From assembly GCA_016748015.1 (NCBI GenBank), contig JAAOMT010000672.1, positions 13,428 through 77,427 of the forward strand: a stretch of 64,000 bases of DNA, given 5' to 3'. How positions within the stretch are numbered: position 1 is the first letter of the stretch; each line of letters starts with the position of its first letter. This stretch comes from Geosiphon pyriformis. Taxonomy: Eukaryota; Glomeromycota; Glomeromycetes; Archaeosporales; Geosiphonaceae. Shown one piece after another: positions 34,138-44,826 of the stretch. The notes beneath the pieces are model-generated. The model was given only the letters and a program-made list of their open reading frames with translations, did not search any database and was not told where the DNA came from. A program made the position numbers and the translations under genes.

Positions 34138-35896
34138 TTTTTTTTTTATTATACTTAATGAGTGAAGTCCATATACTACCTAAAACTATACATTAAAGAA
34201 ATAATCTAAACTAGATATAAATTATGCATTTTCTACATGTGACCAGCTACTCAAACCAGTCAGGACAACACTATGCTGTAATAACTACAGAAACTGAGAA
34301 ATCTATACCAGAAAAGAATAAACAGTGTTTACAAAAACCAAAACAGACTCTGAAAGCTACAGACATCCCAAGCAATTTAATCACACCAGTAGAAAACTTC
34401 AAAACTGAACCAGAAATTGAGGTAAGAGCTAAGCTGTCCATAGGGATCAGTCCATATTTCTCCATAAAGGCACGATGTTTAGCACAGACCAACCAAATGT
34501 CATCTCTAAAAGCAAGACAAAGAGAACGTACAAAATCAGTAATCCTGACACCAGCAATCTTGGGATCATGAAAGACAGAAACAGCCTCTGGAAACCATCC
34601 ATCAAAAACAAAACCCTTAAACAGAGCTGATGACACTGAGAAATCCAGACAACAATTGCAACACACATGAAGAGGAAAGAGAAAGACCCAAAAGTTCTTT
34701 CCAAGATGACATGCTGGAATTCAAAATCTGGCAATGAGCTGAACTATTGACTGCACAAAAAAAAACATGATCTGAAACCTCTACCTCTCCACAATACAGA
34801 CACAGAACACTGAGATAACATTTATTGTAAAAATGCTTCCAAACTGCTATGGGAAGCCAACAGTACAAAGCCTTCATGAAGTAGATACAAGAATCAGCAG
34901 TGCGCCTACTGGTAAAGCCTGTGGCCATGTGCGAGTCAGGGTGCCACACCCAGGAAGATCTGAGCCAATCGACATCTGAAAGCAAACCATCTACCAGGAA
35001 GCTGGAACCAGAACCAACCTCCCAATGCACACGACAGACAGCTCGAAAAACATCTCAAACAAAGTGCCGAGAATTACCTGAAACTATATCACCATCTGCC
35101 ACCAAAAAATGCTGACTTTCAAATTCTTGCTGTAAATAACATTCTTAATGTGTCGACACTTGACCCAACACCAATTGCAAAAGTCAGAACACATCAGACC
35201 CAATTCTAATTTGCAAACATCCAAAGCAGCTTGATTATCCGAAAACAAGTGAACAGAGTGCAACTTCAGCATACACTCCAGAGCTAAAACAATGGCCTGC
35301 AACTCCACCAAAGTAGATGAAACCAAATCATAAACACTAACACCCAAACCCAAATTAATGTCCTCAAAAAAGACTGCAGTACCACCCCAACAATCCAGTG
35401 TGCCCAAATTTTTCAGAGAACCATCTGTATAAACAGACAAACTATCAGAACCAACTTGAGAGAAACAATTTCTGACAGACACAAAATCACTAGACTCACA
35501 AATGTTCAGAGGGCTAACACCAATTAAAGCTAAAAGAAGGGTGAGCAGACCACCAAGAAATACAACAGAAAGCTTAAACCACTCAGGAACTGGGCCACAA
35601 GGGTCCAGTTTCTTTTACTGCTTAAAAGTGTACCAGTTGAAGACATCTCTATGACAATCATGAAGCTGATCTACAAAGACAATGTCATAACATCAGAGAG
35701 AAGACAGGAATTTAAAAACAAAGATTCGCCCAGAACAGTAGACATAGGCACCCCATCACAAAACTGAAAAGAGCTGGCCAAAGAGCCACCCAAGAATAAA
35801 TTGCAGTCAAGAAAAATGTGAATCACACCTGACAAAAAATTATTGGAAGCACTAACACAGACATGAGCCGGAGAATTCAATGGATGGATGGAGCGT
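34138..35896 (-). pseudogene. LINE-B ORF2 C-terminal part and 3' UTR
   Basis: The 3' part of LINE-B. Reading on the minus strand from 35892 it shows NSPAHVCVSASNNFLSGV, then RNase H (VYTDGSLKNLGT, STLVELQAIVLALE, SDNQAALD at 35482-35084), then WVWHPDSHMATGFTSRR and a zinc-like CLYCGEVEVSDHVFFC (35030-34620). ORF2 ends at 34271 with SVSVVITA. The 3' UTR contains GGTCACATGTAGAAAATGCAT, a motif shared with other LINE ends here, and finishes in an A-rich tail near 34138-34150. Several frameshifts and stops are present. Confidence 0.85.
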
Positions 35897-36907
35897 TGTT
35901 ACCAGAGGTTTTTGGTCTTTTTTCTTGAATGTTGTAACTGTCTGTTGGTTGCAAATTCACGTTTTTTAGAAGTAGTTGAATCTCCAATAACTGAATTTAT
36001 CTTCAAATTATCTCCTATAATTTGAACTGCTGGGCTTATAAGTGGAATGGCCAATTTCTTGCCAGTTACTTTATGTAGTTATGTTGTAGTAAACGTCAAC
36101 TCTTTCCCAGAAATTGCTCATCTGGAAGCTCACTAAAAATGTGTAGTTACTTTGCTATGAAAGTCAACTCTTCTACAAGAATCTTGTTTGTAGGCTACCC
36201 TAATGCTTATAATAAGAAAATAAAAGAAAAGTAAAAGAAATGTAAAAGAAATTAAATTCTGTCAAGGGAAACGTTTTCTATCCAGATCTGGAGTTATTAA
36301 CAGTTTACTGAAATTGGTAGCTAATCAATTTCAAAATGTTAGTTGGGTTTTGAGGATTTTCCAAGTGCAATAATTAAAGAATTTGGTTTTTCGAATTATT
36401 TGATATTTATTTCTTTTTGTGTGTGTAGAAATGGTTCTAAGTAATAAATCTAAAGTAAGATATATTTTCTTGAAGAGAAAAGCTCTTTTTTTATACAACT
36501 TGTTGTAGTACTAGTCTATGAACTTGCACTTTTTCTCTTTGCTCAAATTTTGGCGAACTAAAGATACATTTTGATGGACTACAAGTTATTTCACTGAACT
36601 ATTAATTAATTTGGGTGAACTATTCATAATTTTGGCAAATTTCCATAAATTTTGGTGAATTTCTTATAAATTTCAGCAAATTTCTGTAAATTTCGGCAAA
36701 TTTTTGAATGTTACAAAGTTCAGAGTATTATGTAATTTGATCATTCTACTTTTTGTTATACTAATTGGATTATTTAATTGAGTCATGATATGTGATAATT
36801 GATTAAATAATAAATGATAATTTGAAATGATATTAATATACTAATTAATTATAAGAATTATAAGGATAATTTCATGCTAATTAATAGCTAAAATTTTACT
36901 GATAACA
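35897..36907 (-). repeat. Gyp1 LTR (3' LTR of G1c)
   Basis: 1011 bp from TGTTACCAG to CTGATAACA. It holds eight U3 repeat units (36548-36710, spaced 20-21 bp) and, in sense, a TATA-like box near 36491-36500. A purine tract (AAGAAGAAG on the minus strand, about 36911-36919) lies next to it. Confidence 0.9.
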
Positions 36908-37007
36908 TAATCTTCTTCTTAAGACTGAGCTCTATTGAAGTCCAAGCACTATCTGTGATATTGAGATAGTGATCCAAAATAATTGAAGTAATCTGGTCTG
37001 AAAATTG

Positions 37008-37588
37008 TTAAAATTTCAGTTCTGTAAGTTTGCTAATGTATTGGACTTTCATTGGTTGCAGTATTGGGTTTTGTAGAATATTTTCACAAGTATTAAACAA
37101 ATCATAGAGTCTAAAAGCTGCTTTAAGTTTGTAGCAAGTGTTTGTTGGTCCAGCTGCTGTTTTGAATTTATTATGAATTTGTTTTTGTATAGCTTCCAGA
37201 GTGAGATTTGTTGTTTCAAGTTCCAGTTTTCGTTTATAAAGTGTCTTTCCAATGTAAAAGTATTTATAGATAGGAGTGTGTTTATTGTCCTGTTTATTGA
37301 GAAGTAGTAGAAGTTTTTGTTGCATTGTAGCATTTGGTGAAATGTCAATAAGAGCAATTAAAAAATTTTCTTCTAATGTTTGCTTCAAAAGTCTTGGTAA
37401 ACTATTTTCAGAGTGACTTTTTGTTTTTCTTCTATAAGGGTGATAGTTCTGTGGATGATTTACCACTGGGGCTGTGGTTTTTTTCTGAATGTAATTAATT
37501 TGACTTCCATTAATCATTATGGATAAGTCAGGAAGTGTTTTCAAGGCTAACATTAACTTTTAGGATATTTGTTGAATATTTTGGGGAA
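37008..37588 (-). pseudogene. Third ORF (ORF3) of G1c
   Basis: Homologue of the ORF at 6070-6657. It starts MIIPQNIQQIS with a stop at codon 12 (a TAA where G1b has Gln), then runs open for 181 codons to LTELKF. The two copies share their length and much of their sequence (NATMQQKLLLLLN, KYFYIGKTLY, AAGPTNTCYKLKAAFRLYDLF). I recognise no family. It is mostly polar and helical-looking with no membrane span. It lies after integrase in its own frame, with a spacer of about 150 bp. Confidence 0.65.
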
Positions 37589-37739
37589 TAATCATGATAA
37601 AATTGACTAATTATGAAAAGAGAAAATAAAGAAAATTATTTTTTGGATATGGGGTTTTTATTTGTTTTTGGGTTTAAGTGTTTTGTAATTATTTACTATT
37701 TTTTGTCTTTGTGTTTTTATTAAAGAATTATTGTAAAAT

Positions 37740-38810
37740 TTAAGTATTCAAGTTTGGTTGTTGTTCTATTATAATTATTAGTTCTAAATTTCGGGGAATA
37801 TTTTCAGGATTAATTAAAGAGGAATGTGTATCAATTTGTGGAATTAATGTTTCAGGATTGTTTTTGAAATAATAGTGTTTCAATCTGTCTCCATGTGCAA
37901 CTTTTGTTAGTATTTTATCATCAAGTCTTAACTTGTATGATTCATTGCCTAGAATTTTGTGAATATAAAATGGTCCATCCCATTTGTTTTCAAATTTTCC
38001 ACTCCATTGTTTTTCAGCCTTAGTTCTGTGTAAGAGAACTTTATTTCCAACTTTAAATTCATTGATAATAGGTGGTAATTTGTTGTCATGTCTTTTTTTT
38101 TGTTGAGCTTGAGAATGTTCAATATGAGTTGCTGCTATTTTTCTTTTTCTTTCCAGTGTACTGAGAAGAGTATAGGCCCTTCTTTGGAGTGTTTCTTGAA
38201 AGTTTTCTTCATTGATTGGTTGCATTGGATATGTTTTTACTGTAAAATTAATTGGTAATATTGCTGTCCTTTCATAAGTAAAGTTAAATAGTGTATGTTT
38301 TGTAGTATCTTGTTTTAGTGTTCTGTATGCTAGTAACACTGATGAAATAAAGATATCTCATTCCTGCTCAAAGTTTGTTGAGACTTTGGCTAGAGATTCA
38401 CACAATGTTCTGTTGAAATGTTCTACAAGTCCATTTGTTTGAGAGTAATAAGGTGATGATAGAAGTCTTTTGACATTAAATTGTTCACAAATTTCTTGTA
38501 TCAAGTTGTTCACAAAATGTGTTTCTTGATCAGATAAGAGCTCAATTGGACATCCATGTTTACAGATAATGTCTTCATAGATAAAATTTGCTACTGATTT
38601 TGCATCTGCTCTTTGGATGGCTCTAGCTTTAGGCCATTTGGTAAGATAGTCTACTGCAACTGCAATATAATGATTTCCTTGGGTTGTGATAGGTAATGGT
38701 CCGACTAAATCAATTCCAACTCTGTCAAATGGTTGTCCAACTTTGATTGGATTTAAAGGTTCTGTGGGGTGAGTTTCTTCTCTTCTTGACAACTATCACA
38801 AGATTCTACA
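37740..38810 (-). pseudogene. Integrase of G1c
   Basis: Two open parts (38792-38358 and 38339-37740) in one frame, separated by a single TGA. The catalytic residues are all present: GIDLVGPL (Asp), LLSDQETHFVN (Asp) and NGLVEHFNRTL (Glu). The C-terminal domain reads HRTKAEKQWSGKFENKWDGPF. The N-terminal zinc-binding part upstream of 38792 is damaged. This is the best-preserved integrase in the window. Confidence 0.88.
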
Positions 38811-39169
38811 TATTGTCAAATGTTTTTTTGCATGTGAGGCCAAAAATAATGTTCAAGGGTTCTTTGAATTGTTCCATCTCTTCCCAAGTGTGCTAAAGAT
38901 AGATCTGTGTACATGTTGTATAAAATTGTTTTTTTTCATTCTCTTGTACTAATCTGAGTGGTTGGTTTGAGTTTCTGTAATTTTTATAATAGATTTTGTT
39001 CTGGTGTTATAAACAATGTTTTTCACTTGGAGACTTGTTTTCTGACATGGTAAGAGTCTTCAAATAATTTTTAAGATTGCTGTAATTTCTGGGATCCATT
39101 CTTGTTTGGTTATTTTGTTGGTAGGTTGGTAAGTTGTGATGGAATTGTTGTTAGTATTAATCTTGTCTT

Positions 39170-39610
39170 ATTCTTGAGAGGCTATCAACATTGGTATGTA
39201 GTTTTTCTGGTTTGTGGTGTACAATATATCTGTAGTCTGCTAGGAAGTTATTCTATTGAGACTGTTTGGCACTTTGTTTAGTTTTTTTTTTATTGAGTCA
39301 TTTGAGGCCAATGTTGTCTGTTATTATGTTAAATTCTTTTCCATTTTTCAGATATTGTTGAAAATGTTTAAGAGCCCAAATAACTGCGGCAGCTTCTAAT
39401 TCAGTTAAGCTGTATTTTAGTTCTGTTGGTTTGAGTGTTCTACTAACATAAGTGATGACTTGTTTTTGCCCATTTTCATCTACTTGTGATAAGATGGCAC
39501 CAAATACTATGTGTGAAGCATTAGTGGCTAGTTGAAATTGTTTGTTGAAGTCTGGATAAGCAAGAACTGGGGCTGTTGTCAGCTTTGTTTTGAGAGTTTC
39601 AAATGCTTTT
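39170..39610 (-). pseudogene. RNase H region of G1c
   Basis: Readable with stops and a frameshift: LAYPDFNKQFQLATNASH, GAILSQVDENG, ELEAAAVIWALKHF, NIITDNIGLK and YRYIVHHKPEKLHTNVDSLS. The order and residues match the Ty3/Gypsy RNase H domain. The frame differs from that of the upstream RT. Confidence 0.75.
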
Positions 39611-39624
39611 TGTTGTTCTTTAGT

Positions 39625-40401
39625 CTATTTGTATGGCATATTTTTATTGGTGAGATAATTGAGTGGTTTGGCAATTTTTGAGAATCTTTTGATGAATTTT
39701 TGATAATAGAAGGCTAATTCTACAAATTTTTGTAGCTCTATGGTATTTTTGGGAATTTGGAAGTTTTTGACAGCACTAATTGTTCTAGGGTTTGGTTTGA
39801 CTCCATATTTGCTAACAATGTGTCCAAGAAAGATTAAGCTTGTTTTTCTAAAGTGACATTTCTCAATATTCAACTTCAATTCTGCTTTCTGTAATCATTG
39901 AAAAACTTCTCACAGGTAAATAAAATGGGCTTTAAAGCTTGGTGAGTATACATTAGTGTTATCAAGATAGACAACTACTGATTGCCATAAGAGCTCTTCA
40001 TATACAACATCCATGAGTTGTTGGAATGTTGCTGGTGTATTGCAGAGTTCAAAAGACATAACATTAAACTCATAGTTTCCTCCTTGGGTGGTAAATGCTG
40101 TTTTGAGTTGGTCTTTTGGATCCATTTCAACTTGCCAGTATCCACTTTCCAAGTCTAAAGTTGAGAAGAACTTGGCTTTTCCTAGAGCATCTAGCATGTT
40201 ATCAATTCTTGGAAGAAGGTAGGCATCTCCAATTGTAACACTATTTAGTTGTTTATAATCAACACAGAATCTGATTTTTCCGTTTTTCTTTTTAACTAAA
40301 ACTATTGGTGAGGCCCAAGAACTTTTTGATGGTTGAATCAATCCATTATTGAGCATTCTTTGGACCTCTTCTCTGATGAATTGGTGGCTGGCAGGTGGCA
40401 C
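39625..40401 (-). pseudogene. Reverse transcriptase of G1c
   Basis: Open parts at 40401-39910 and 39879-39625 in one frame. Motifs are PPASHQFIREEVQRMLNNG, WASPIVLVKKKNGKIRFCVDY, FSTLDLESGYWQVEMDP, FELCNTPATFQ and the active site YLDN (39958-39969), where the second Asp is lost. The thumb follows as FLGHIVSKYGVKPNP. Relative to G1b it keeps Arg, Gln and Trp codons that are stops there, which fixes the original sequence. Confidence 0.88.
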
Positions 40402-40773
40402 TCGATAAGCTTGTTGATGTTTTGGTAGAGCATCTCCTGTATGGATCTAATGTTGAACAATGTCCGTTTTTCTCAAGTCATTGTTGTCTTTTGCAAATAT
40501 ATCTGCAAATTCAGCTATCAATTGTTTCAATTGTCTTTGTTGTTGAAGTTTTAAGGGACCCATGTTGATACAAGAGAGTTTTTCTTCCAAAAGATAGTAG
40601 TTTTCAGTGGTGGGAATGATATTTGGATTTGGGAGTAGAGTGTGCCTTACAATTTCGATAAAATTAGAAACAATTTGAGGGTTTTTATCTTGAAAAATAT
40701 TGCTGTGTATGATTTCAATCTCTAATTTGTTTAATAAAACAATAGAGTAATTATTAGAGTTGTAGAATGTAAC

Positions 40774-41619
40774 TTAAAATTTTTTCATTCCTTTGGGAAT
40801 ATAAACGTTTGGAATTGAAATTTTATGCTTTAAACAGATTTGTTTATTGGATTCAAAAATTTGTTGTGTAGTGGTGGGTTTTGAGCAAGTGTAAATTTTG
40901 TAATGTTTTCTAAAAAGTGAAATAGTAATTGGCTGGGAAAGTTGAAGAATCTGGTGAAATTCATTTTGTGTATTAAGAGCTATATTTACTGGAACTGTAA
41001 ATCGTCCAGTTGAACCAAAACCTTGAGTTTCTCTTTCACTTTTTCCCAATTGTTCTCTGTTGTTTACTAATTGTAAACCCGAAATGTTGATTAAGGGTAA
41101 GTAAATTGCTTGAGCAATTTTTTCAGCATGTTCAATTTTGAATGATTTGTTTGTCTCATTTTGTAACATAATGGTAATGTCTCCAGTGTATCTTGGATTT
41201 ATAACTCCTCCTCTAATATTGATTCCTTTGCTTGCCAATGATGATCTGGAGGCAATTTGAACCATTACTACTGGTGGTATTTTAAGAGCAATTTTGAGAT
41301 TGATTTTTGTCAAGAACTTTGATTGGAGAACCAAAGTATCTTTCCTTAAGTATCTTAGGTCATATTCAGCATCAATTTCGTGTGCTTTTTCTGGTCTGAT
41401 TCCTTGGCCATGGTTGTCAAAATATTTAAGTTGTAGAGATGATTGCTTTTCAAGAAGATAGATGGGGGTGGTTGGTAGTTCAGATACTAGTTCAGATACT
41501 CCAAATTCGATTTCATTTTTATTATTCTCATCTGGCAAAGGAATGCTAAGAGCATAACATTCTAAACACCATTGGTCATTACAAGGCATAACACATTCTT
41601 CACACAATTGAATGTTCAT
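40774..41619 (-). pseudogene. dUTPase and linker of G1c
   Basis: An open frame of 281 codons. CEECVMPCNDQWCLEC comes first, then the dUTPase: AEYDLRY, SRSSLASKGI (motif 2 intact), VINPRYTGDI (motif 3, with the usual catalytic Asp now Asn), AEKIAQAIYLPL and RETQGFGSTGR (motif 5). A linker of about 75 residues leads toward RT. G1b keeps the motif 3 Asp but has lost the motif 2 Arg, so the intact ancestor had both. Confidence 0.85.
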
Positions 41620-41628
41620 TTGCTTTAA

Positions 41629-42180
41629 TCATTGAATTTGAGCTTCTTTGGTCGGATATGTGTGGCTTGTAATTTGGTGGTAGGTTTCTACTTCATCTTC
41701 ATAATCAAATCCAGCTAATTCCATAGTATACTTAATGTATTTAGCTTCTTTCATTTGGTGGAGATCTTCTTGGGTGGCTCTATTGATTAAAGCTATTGCT
41801 AAGTCAAAAATCATTTTAGCATCATGTGGGTGATGGTATAGTTTGTTGAGAGCACTGTTATATACTGCATTAAATAGTGTTTCTCTTCTCACTTTTTTCG
41901 AAATTGATAGAGCATATTGACAGGTTTGATCACATACTCCTCCTCTTATTGCAACATCAATCCAGTTGCATTCTTCTGGTAACATATCTCCACATATAAA
42001 GCAAGGTGTGTTGTCCCATTTTCCACTTCTCTTTGGGGATCCAAATTGTTCTCTATGGCATGCTTTGCAGAAGTAGCAAGTGTGAGTTTCATATTCCTCT
42101 TCTAAGGAAATACAGGCTCCCATAGATGAAAGCTTCTTTTTGCAATCTTTGCATTTTAGTGGAATGTATGGTGATTCTTT
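41629..42180 (-). pseudogene. Cysteine-rich module of G1c
   Basis: Follows the protease in the same frame. Cysteine groups are CKDC (just before 42123), CYFCKACH, CFICGDMLPEEC and CDQTCQYALSIS, then a helical region (LFNAVYNSALNKLYHH, FDLAIALINRA) before the dUTPase. The pattern is conserved in three elements of two families in this window. I know no named domain with this layout. Metal binding is inferred. Confidence 0.65.
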
Positions 42181-42348
42181 TTGTAGTTCTGGTGTGGAAT
42201 ATCTAACTTTCTTCTATTCTCTTGATTCTTCAAAAATCTCTTGTTTTGTTTCTTCAGCCCAATTGGATGTTAATCCAAGAGCCATGTAGGTTTCAGTAAG
42301 TGGCATTTTTTTCTCCTCTTCAAATTCAAATACTGGGGCTTTTTCTGA

Positions 42349-42720
42349 TCATTTGTTAAAAGTACCATAAGTAGCAGGTATTATAGTGTATTGTCCTTGG
42401 TATGAGATTTTTAATTCCTGAGTTTCCCAGTCCAAGTTTGCATTGGCCTTAAGAAGCCAATCATTTCCAACCAGAGCTTGGTATTGGGGTGCATTCATGA
42501 CTAGAACTTTAACTGGAATGGTGATTCTATTAATGGTAAATGGAAAATTGTCAATTTCTCCTACTGGTGTCTTTTTCATACCATCTGCTGTAACAATTAC
42601 AGTTTGAGCTGGTCTGTCAACAGTTCTTTGAAGTTGTTGCATTAACTGGTAAGTGATAATACTTCCAGCTGACCCACTGTCTAGAATTAGTCAGATGGGT
42701 TTTTTTTCTACTGTAGCTTC
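42349..42720 (-). pseudogene. Protease (retropepsin-like) of G1c
   Basis: An aspartic protease of the retroviral fold. LILDSGSAGSIIT carries the catalytic Asp-Ser-Gly; VIVTADG, VLVMNAPQYQALVGNDWLL follow. One stop lies just before LILDSG. The same frame runs from Gag to RT. Confidence 0.75.
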
Positions 42721-42899
42721 AGTGTACATAGCAGTGATAGCTTTTTGTTCATTAGCTGCTGCATTACTAAACAAGAATAGTGATTTATTTGTTTCAAATT
42801 CGAATGGGAATATATCTGAAAGGTTGGCATTTTGGGCAATTTGAGCTGGTGGAATAGTGTTGTTGGAAGAGTTTGATCTGGGTGCTGCAACTTCACCTT

Positions 42900-44790
42900 C
42901 AGAAAGTGCAGGTGGTTGAAAATCCGATTCCTCTGGTATTATAAGATAACTGGATTGAGTGTAATAGTGATTGGGTCTTTGCTGACCAGAATTTCAGAGA
43001 ACTAACTGGTTATTTGAATTAATTCTGTTGTTGTTATTCTGAAATTGATTTTGGAGTGTGAATTGGTTATGTTGAATCAATCTTCTTGCTGGTACTTGAT
43101 ATTGTTAAGTAGGTAGTGTCTAATATGGCTGAATAGATAAAGATTGCTGATATTGTTGCTGCATTGGTTGTGGAGCTGGTGGATAGTAACTGTTTTGATT
43201 TTGTGGTCTTGGTAAATAATAGGTTAGTGGTGGGGGTTGGTAATAAGATTGTTGTGGTGAAGAGTAACGTTGATTACTCCTGTTTTGTTGGTCTCTTTGT
43301 AATTTCCTACAATCTTGTTTCCAGTGTCTTGGAATTCCACAATAATGACAATTTTGAGGTTGGTTGTTAGATGGTAATCCAAAATTGTTTTGGTTGCGTC
43401 ATTGTGATAGTTGATATTTTTGTGGTTGTTGCTGCTGTTATTGCTGGTTTGTAAAATAGCTTTCAACCTTCTTTGTGAGTTGGTCTATCTTTTCTTTAGC
43501 TGCTGAGTTGTTTTCTCCAATTGCAAGGTTTACAAGCTTGGTGTGATTTGCTTCTTCTATTGCCATTTCATAGCTTTTTGCATGTCTAATAGCAGTTGCT
43601 AAGTCTGCTAGAGCATGTGGGCAGACTTTCTTAATCAGTTTGTCTTTTAACTCTGCTATAAACTGATACAGAATTTGAGCATCAGAATAGTAGTTGTTGG
43701 TTTCCAATTGTCGGATTCATCTGAGAAGTTTGTTAAATCTTTCAAGATAAGTCATAACAGTTTCAGATGTTTCTTGTTTGATATTGCGAAAGCAATTGCG
43801 AAGAGTGATAGAGGTGTTGTTGTCAGTGAATTGTTGTAAGAAAGCATCTTTGAATGCTTGCCAGTTCTTAAATGGTTCTTCTAAATTTTCAAATCATTCT
43901 TCTACTGTTCCTTGGAAAAAGTAAGTAATTGCTTTGAGCATTCTTGCTGCAATCCAACCATTTGCATCTCCTGCTTTTTGAACTTTGTCAAGTTATTCTT
44001 GAGGACTGGTATCATTGTCTTTACCAGGGAATTCTGGGATTTTTGCAATGTAAGCAGTTGCCATTTCTTCTTCATTTTCTGTAATTTCTTCTGGTTTTGA
44101 TTCAGTTTTTTCACTTTCCGAGCTTTCTAAATGATTACTTTCGTTTTTCTGTAAGTAATCAATAATATTGGCACTTGTTGATATTGGTTTCTGCTGTTGA
44201 GTAGGATTTCTAGGTAACTGAAAATCTTCTGGTCTGGAGAAGCGGTTGAGTGGTTAATTTGGTGTTTGTGATTGAACAAGTGAAATTGGAAATGGTGTAA
44301 TAGAAAGTGGTAATTTGACACTGGTTCTTTGTTCAGGTGTTTGCAAGTGTTTGGCAGTTGTTTTTGGTAGTATTGGAGTATTTGGGGTGGTTCTTGAGTA
44401 TTGCTTCAATCTTTGTTTGCCTTTGTTGCTTGTTTTTGTCTCTGATTCAAAGTCAATAGAGTATTGAGCTTGTACTGAATATTTTTCTTCACAATACTCA
44501 ATAATATTAAAATTAAGTTTTTGGAAGTAGGTAGCAAGTGTTTTACTGTTCAGGTCTTCTGTTCTCAATTGTGAATAGTGCACTAAATTATTGTAGAGGT
44601 TGCTTCTGACTTCTGAAATGTTGTAGTTTCTGAAAAAATAATTGTTGATATGGTTTTCAATGTATTGGTATACTGATTTCTTGACAACTTCAATTCCGTC
44701 TGGAATGTTGAATCTTTGCTTGCAGTGGGTGTAAATTGACTGGTAATACTCTAGAGTTGCTGTGTCTGGTGTGGTCGCCACTTTGAATTT
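42900..44790 (-). pseudogene. Gag of G1c
   Basis: Gag is readable in one frame from near 44781, opening at a GTG (VATTPDTATLEYYQS); no ATG is seen. Core Gag text includes GKDNDTSPQE and AFLQQFTDNNTSITLRNCFRNIKQ near 43800. A CCHC zinc knuckle CHYCGIPRHWKQDC lies near 43355-43314, followed by a Gln/Pro/Tyr-rich stretch. About eight stops are present: TAA at former Gln, TGA at former Trp or Arg. No frameshift separates Gag from protease. Confidence 0.8.
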
Positions 44791-44812
44791 GTTGTTGCTG
44801 TGTTATTTCTGT

Positions 44813-44826
44813 GGGAGAGCACCAAA
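44813..44826 (-). other. Putative primer binding site of G1c
   Basis: On the minus strand TTTGGTGCTCTCCC follows the 5' LTR. TGGTGCTCTCC would pair with a tRNA ending GGAGAGCACCA. G1a has the same core at about 393-406. Confidence 0.55.

Noticed and set aside
34224-34571. A 115-residue plus-strand open frame near the LINE-B end.
   Set aside because: It lies antisense to the LINE-B ORF2 C-terminus, which has clear homologues at 55086-55765.
36548-36710. The regularly spaced LTR repeats as a CRISPR array.
   Set aside because: Units are degenerate, only 20 bp long with no unique spacers, and lie in the U3 of a eukaryotic LTR.
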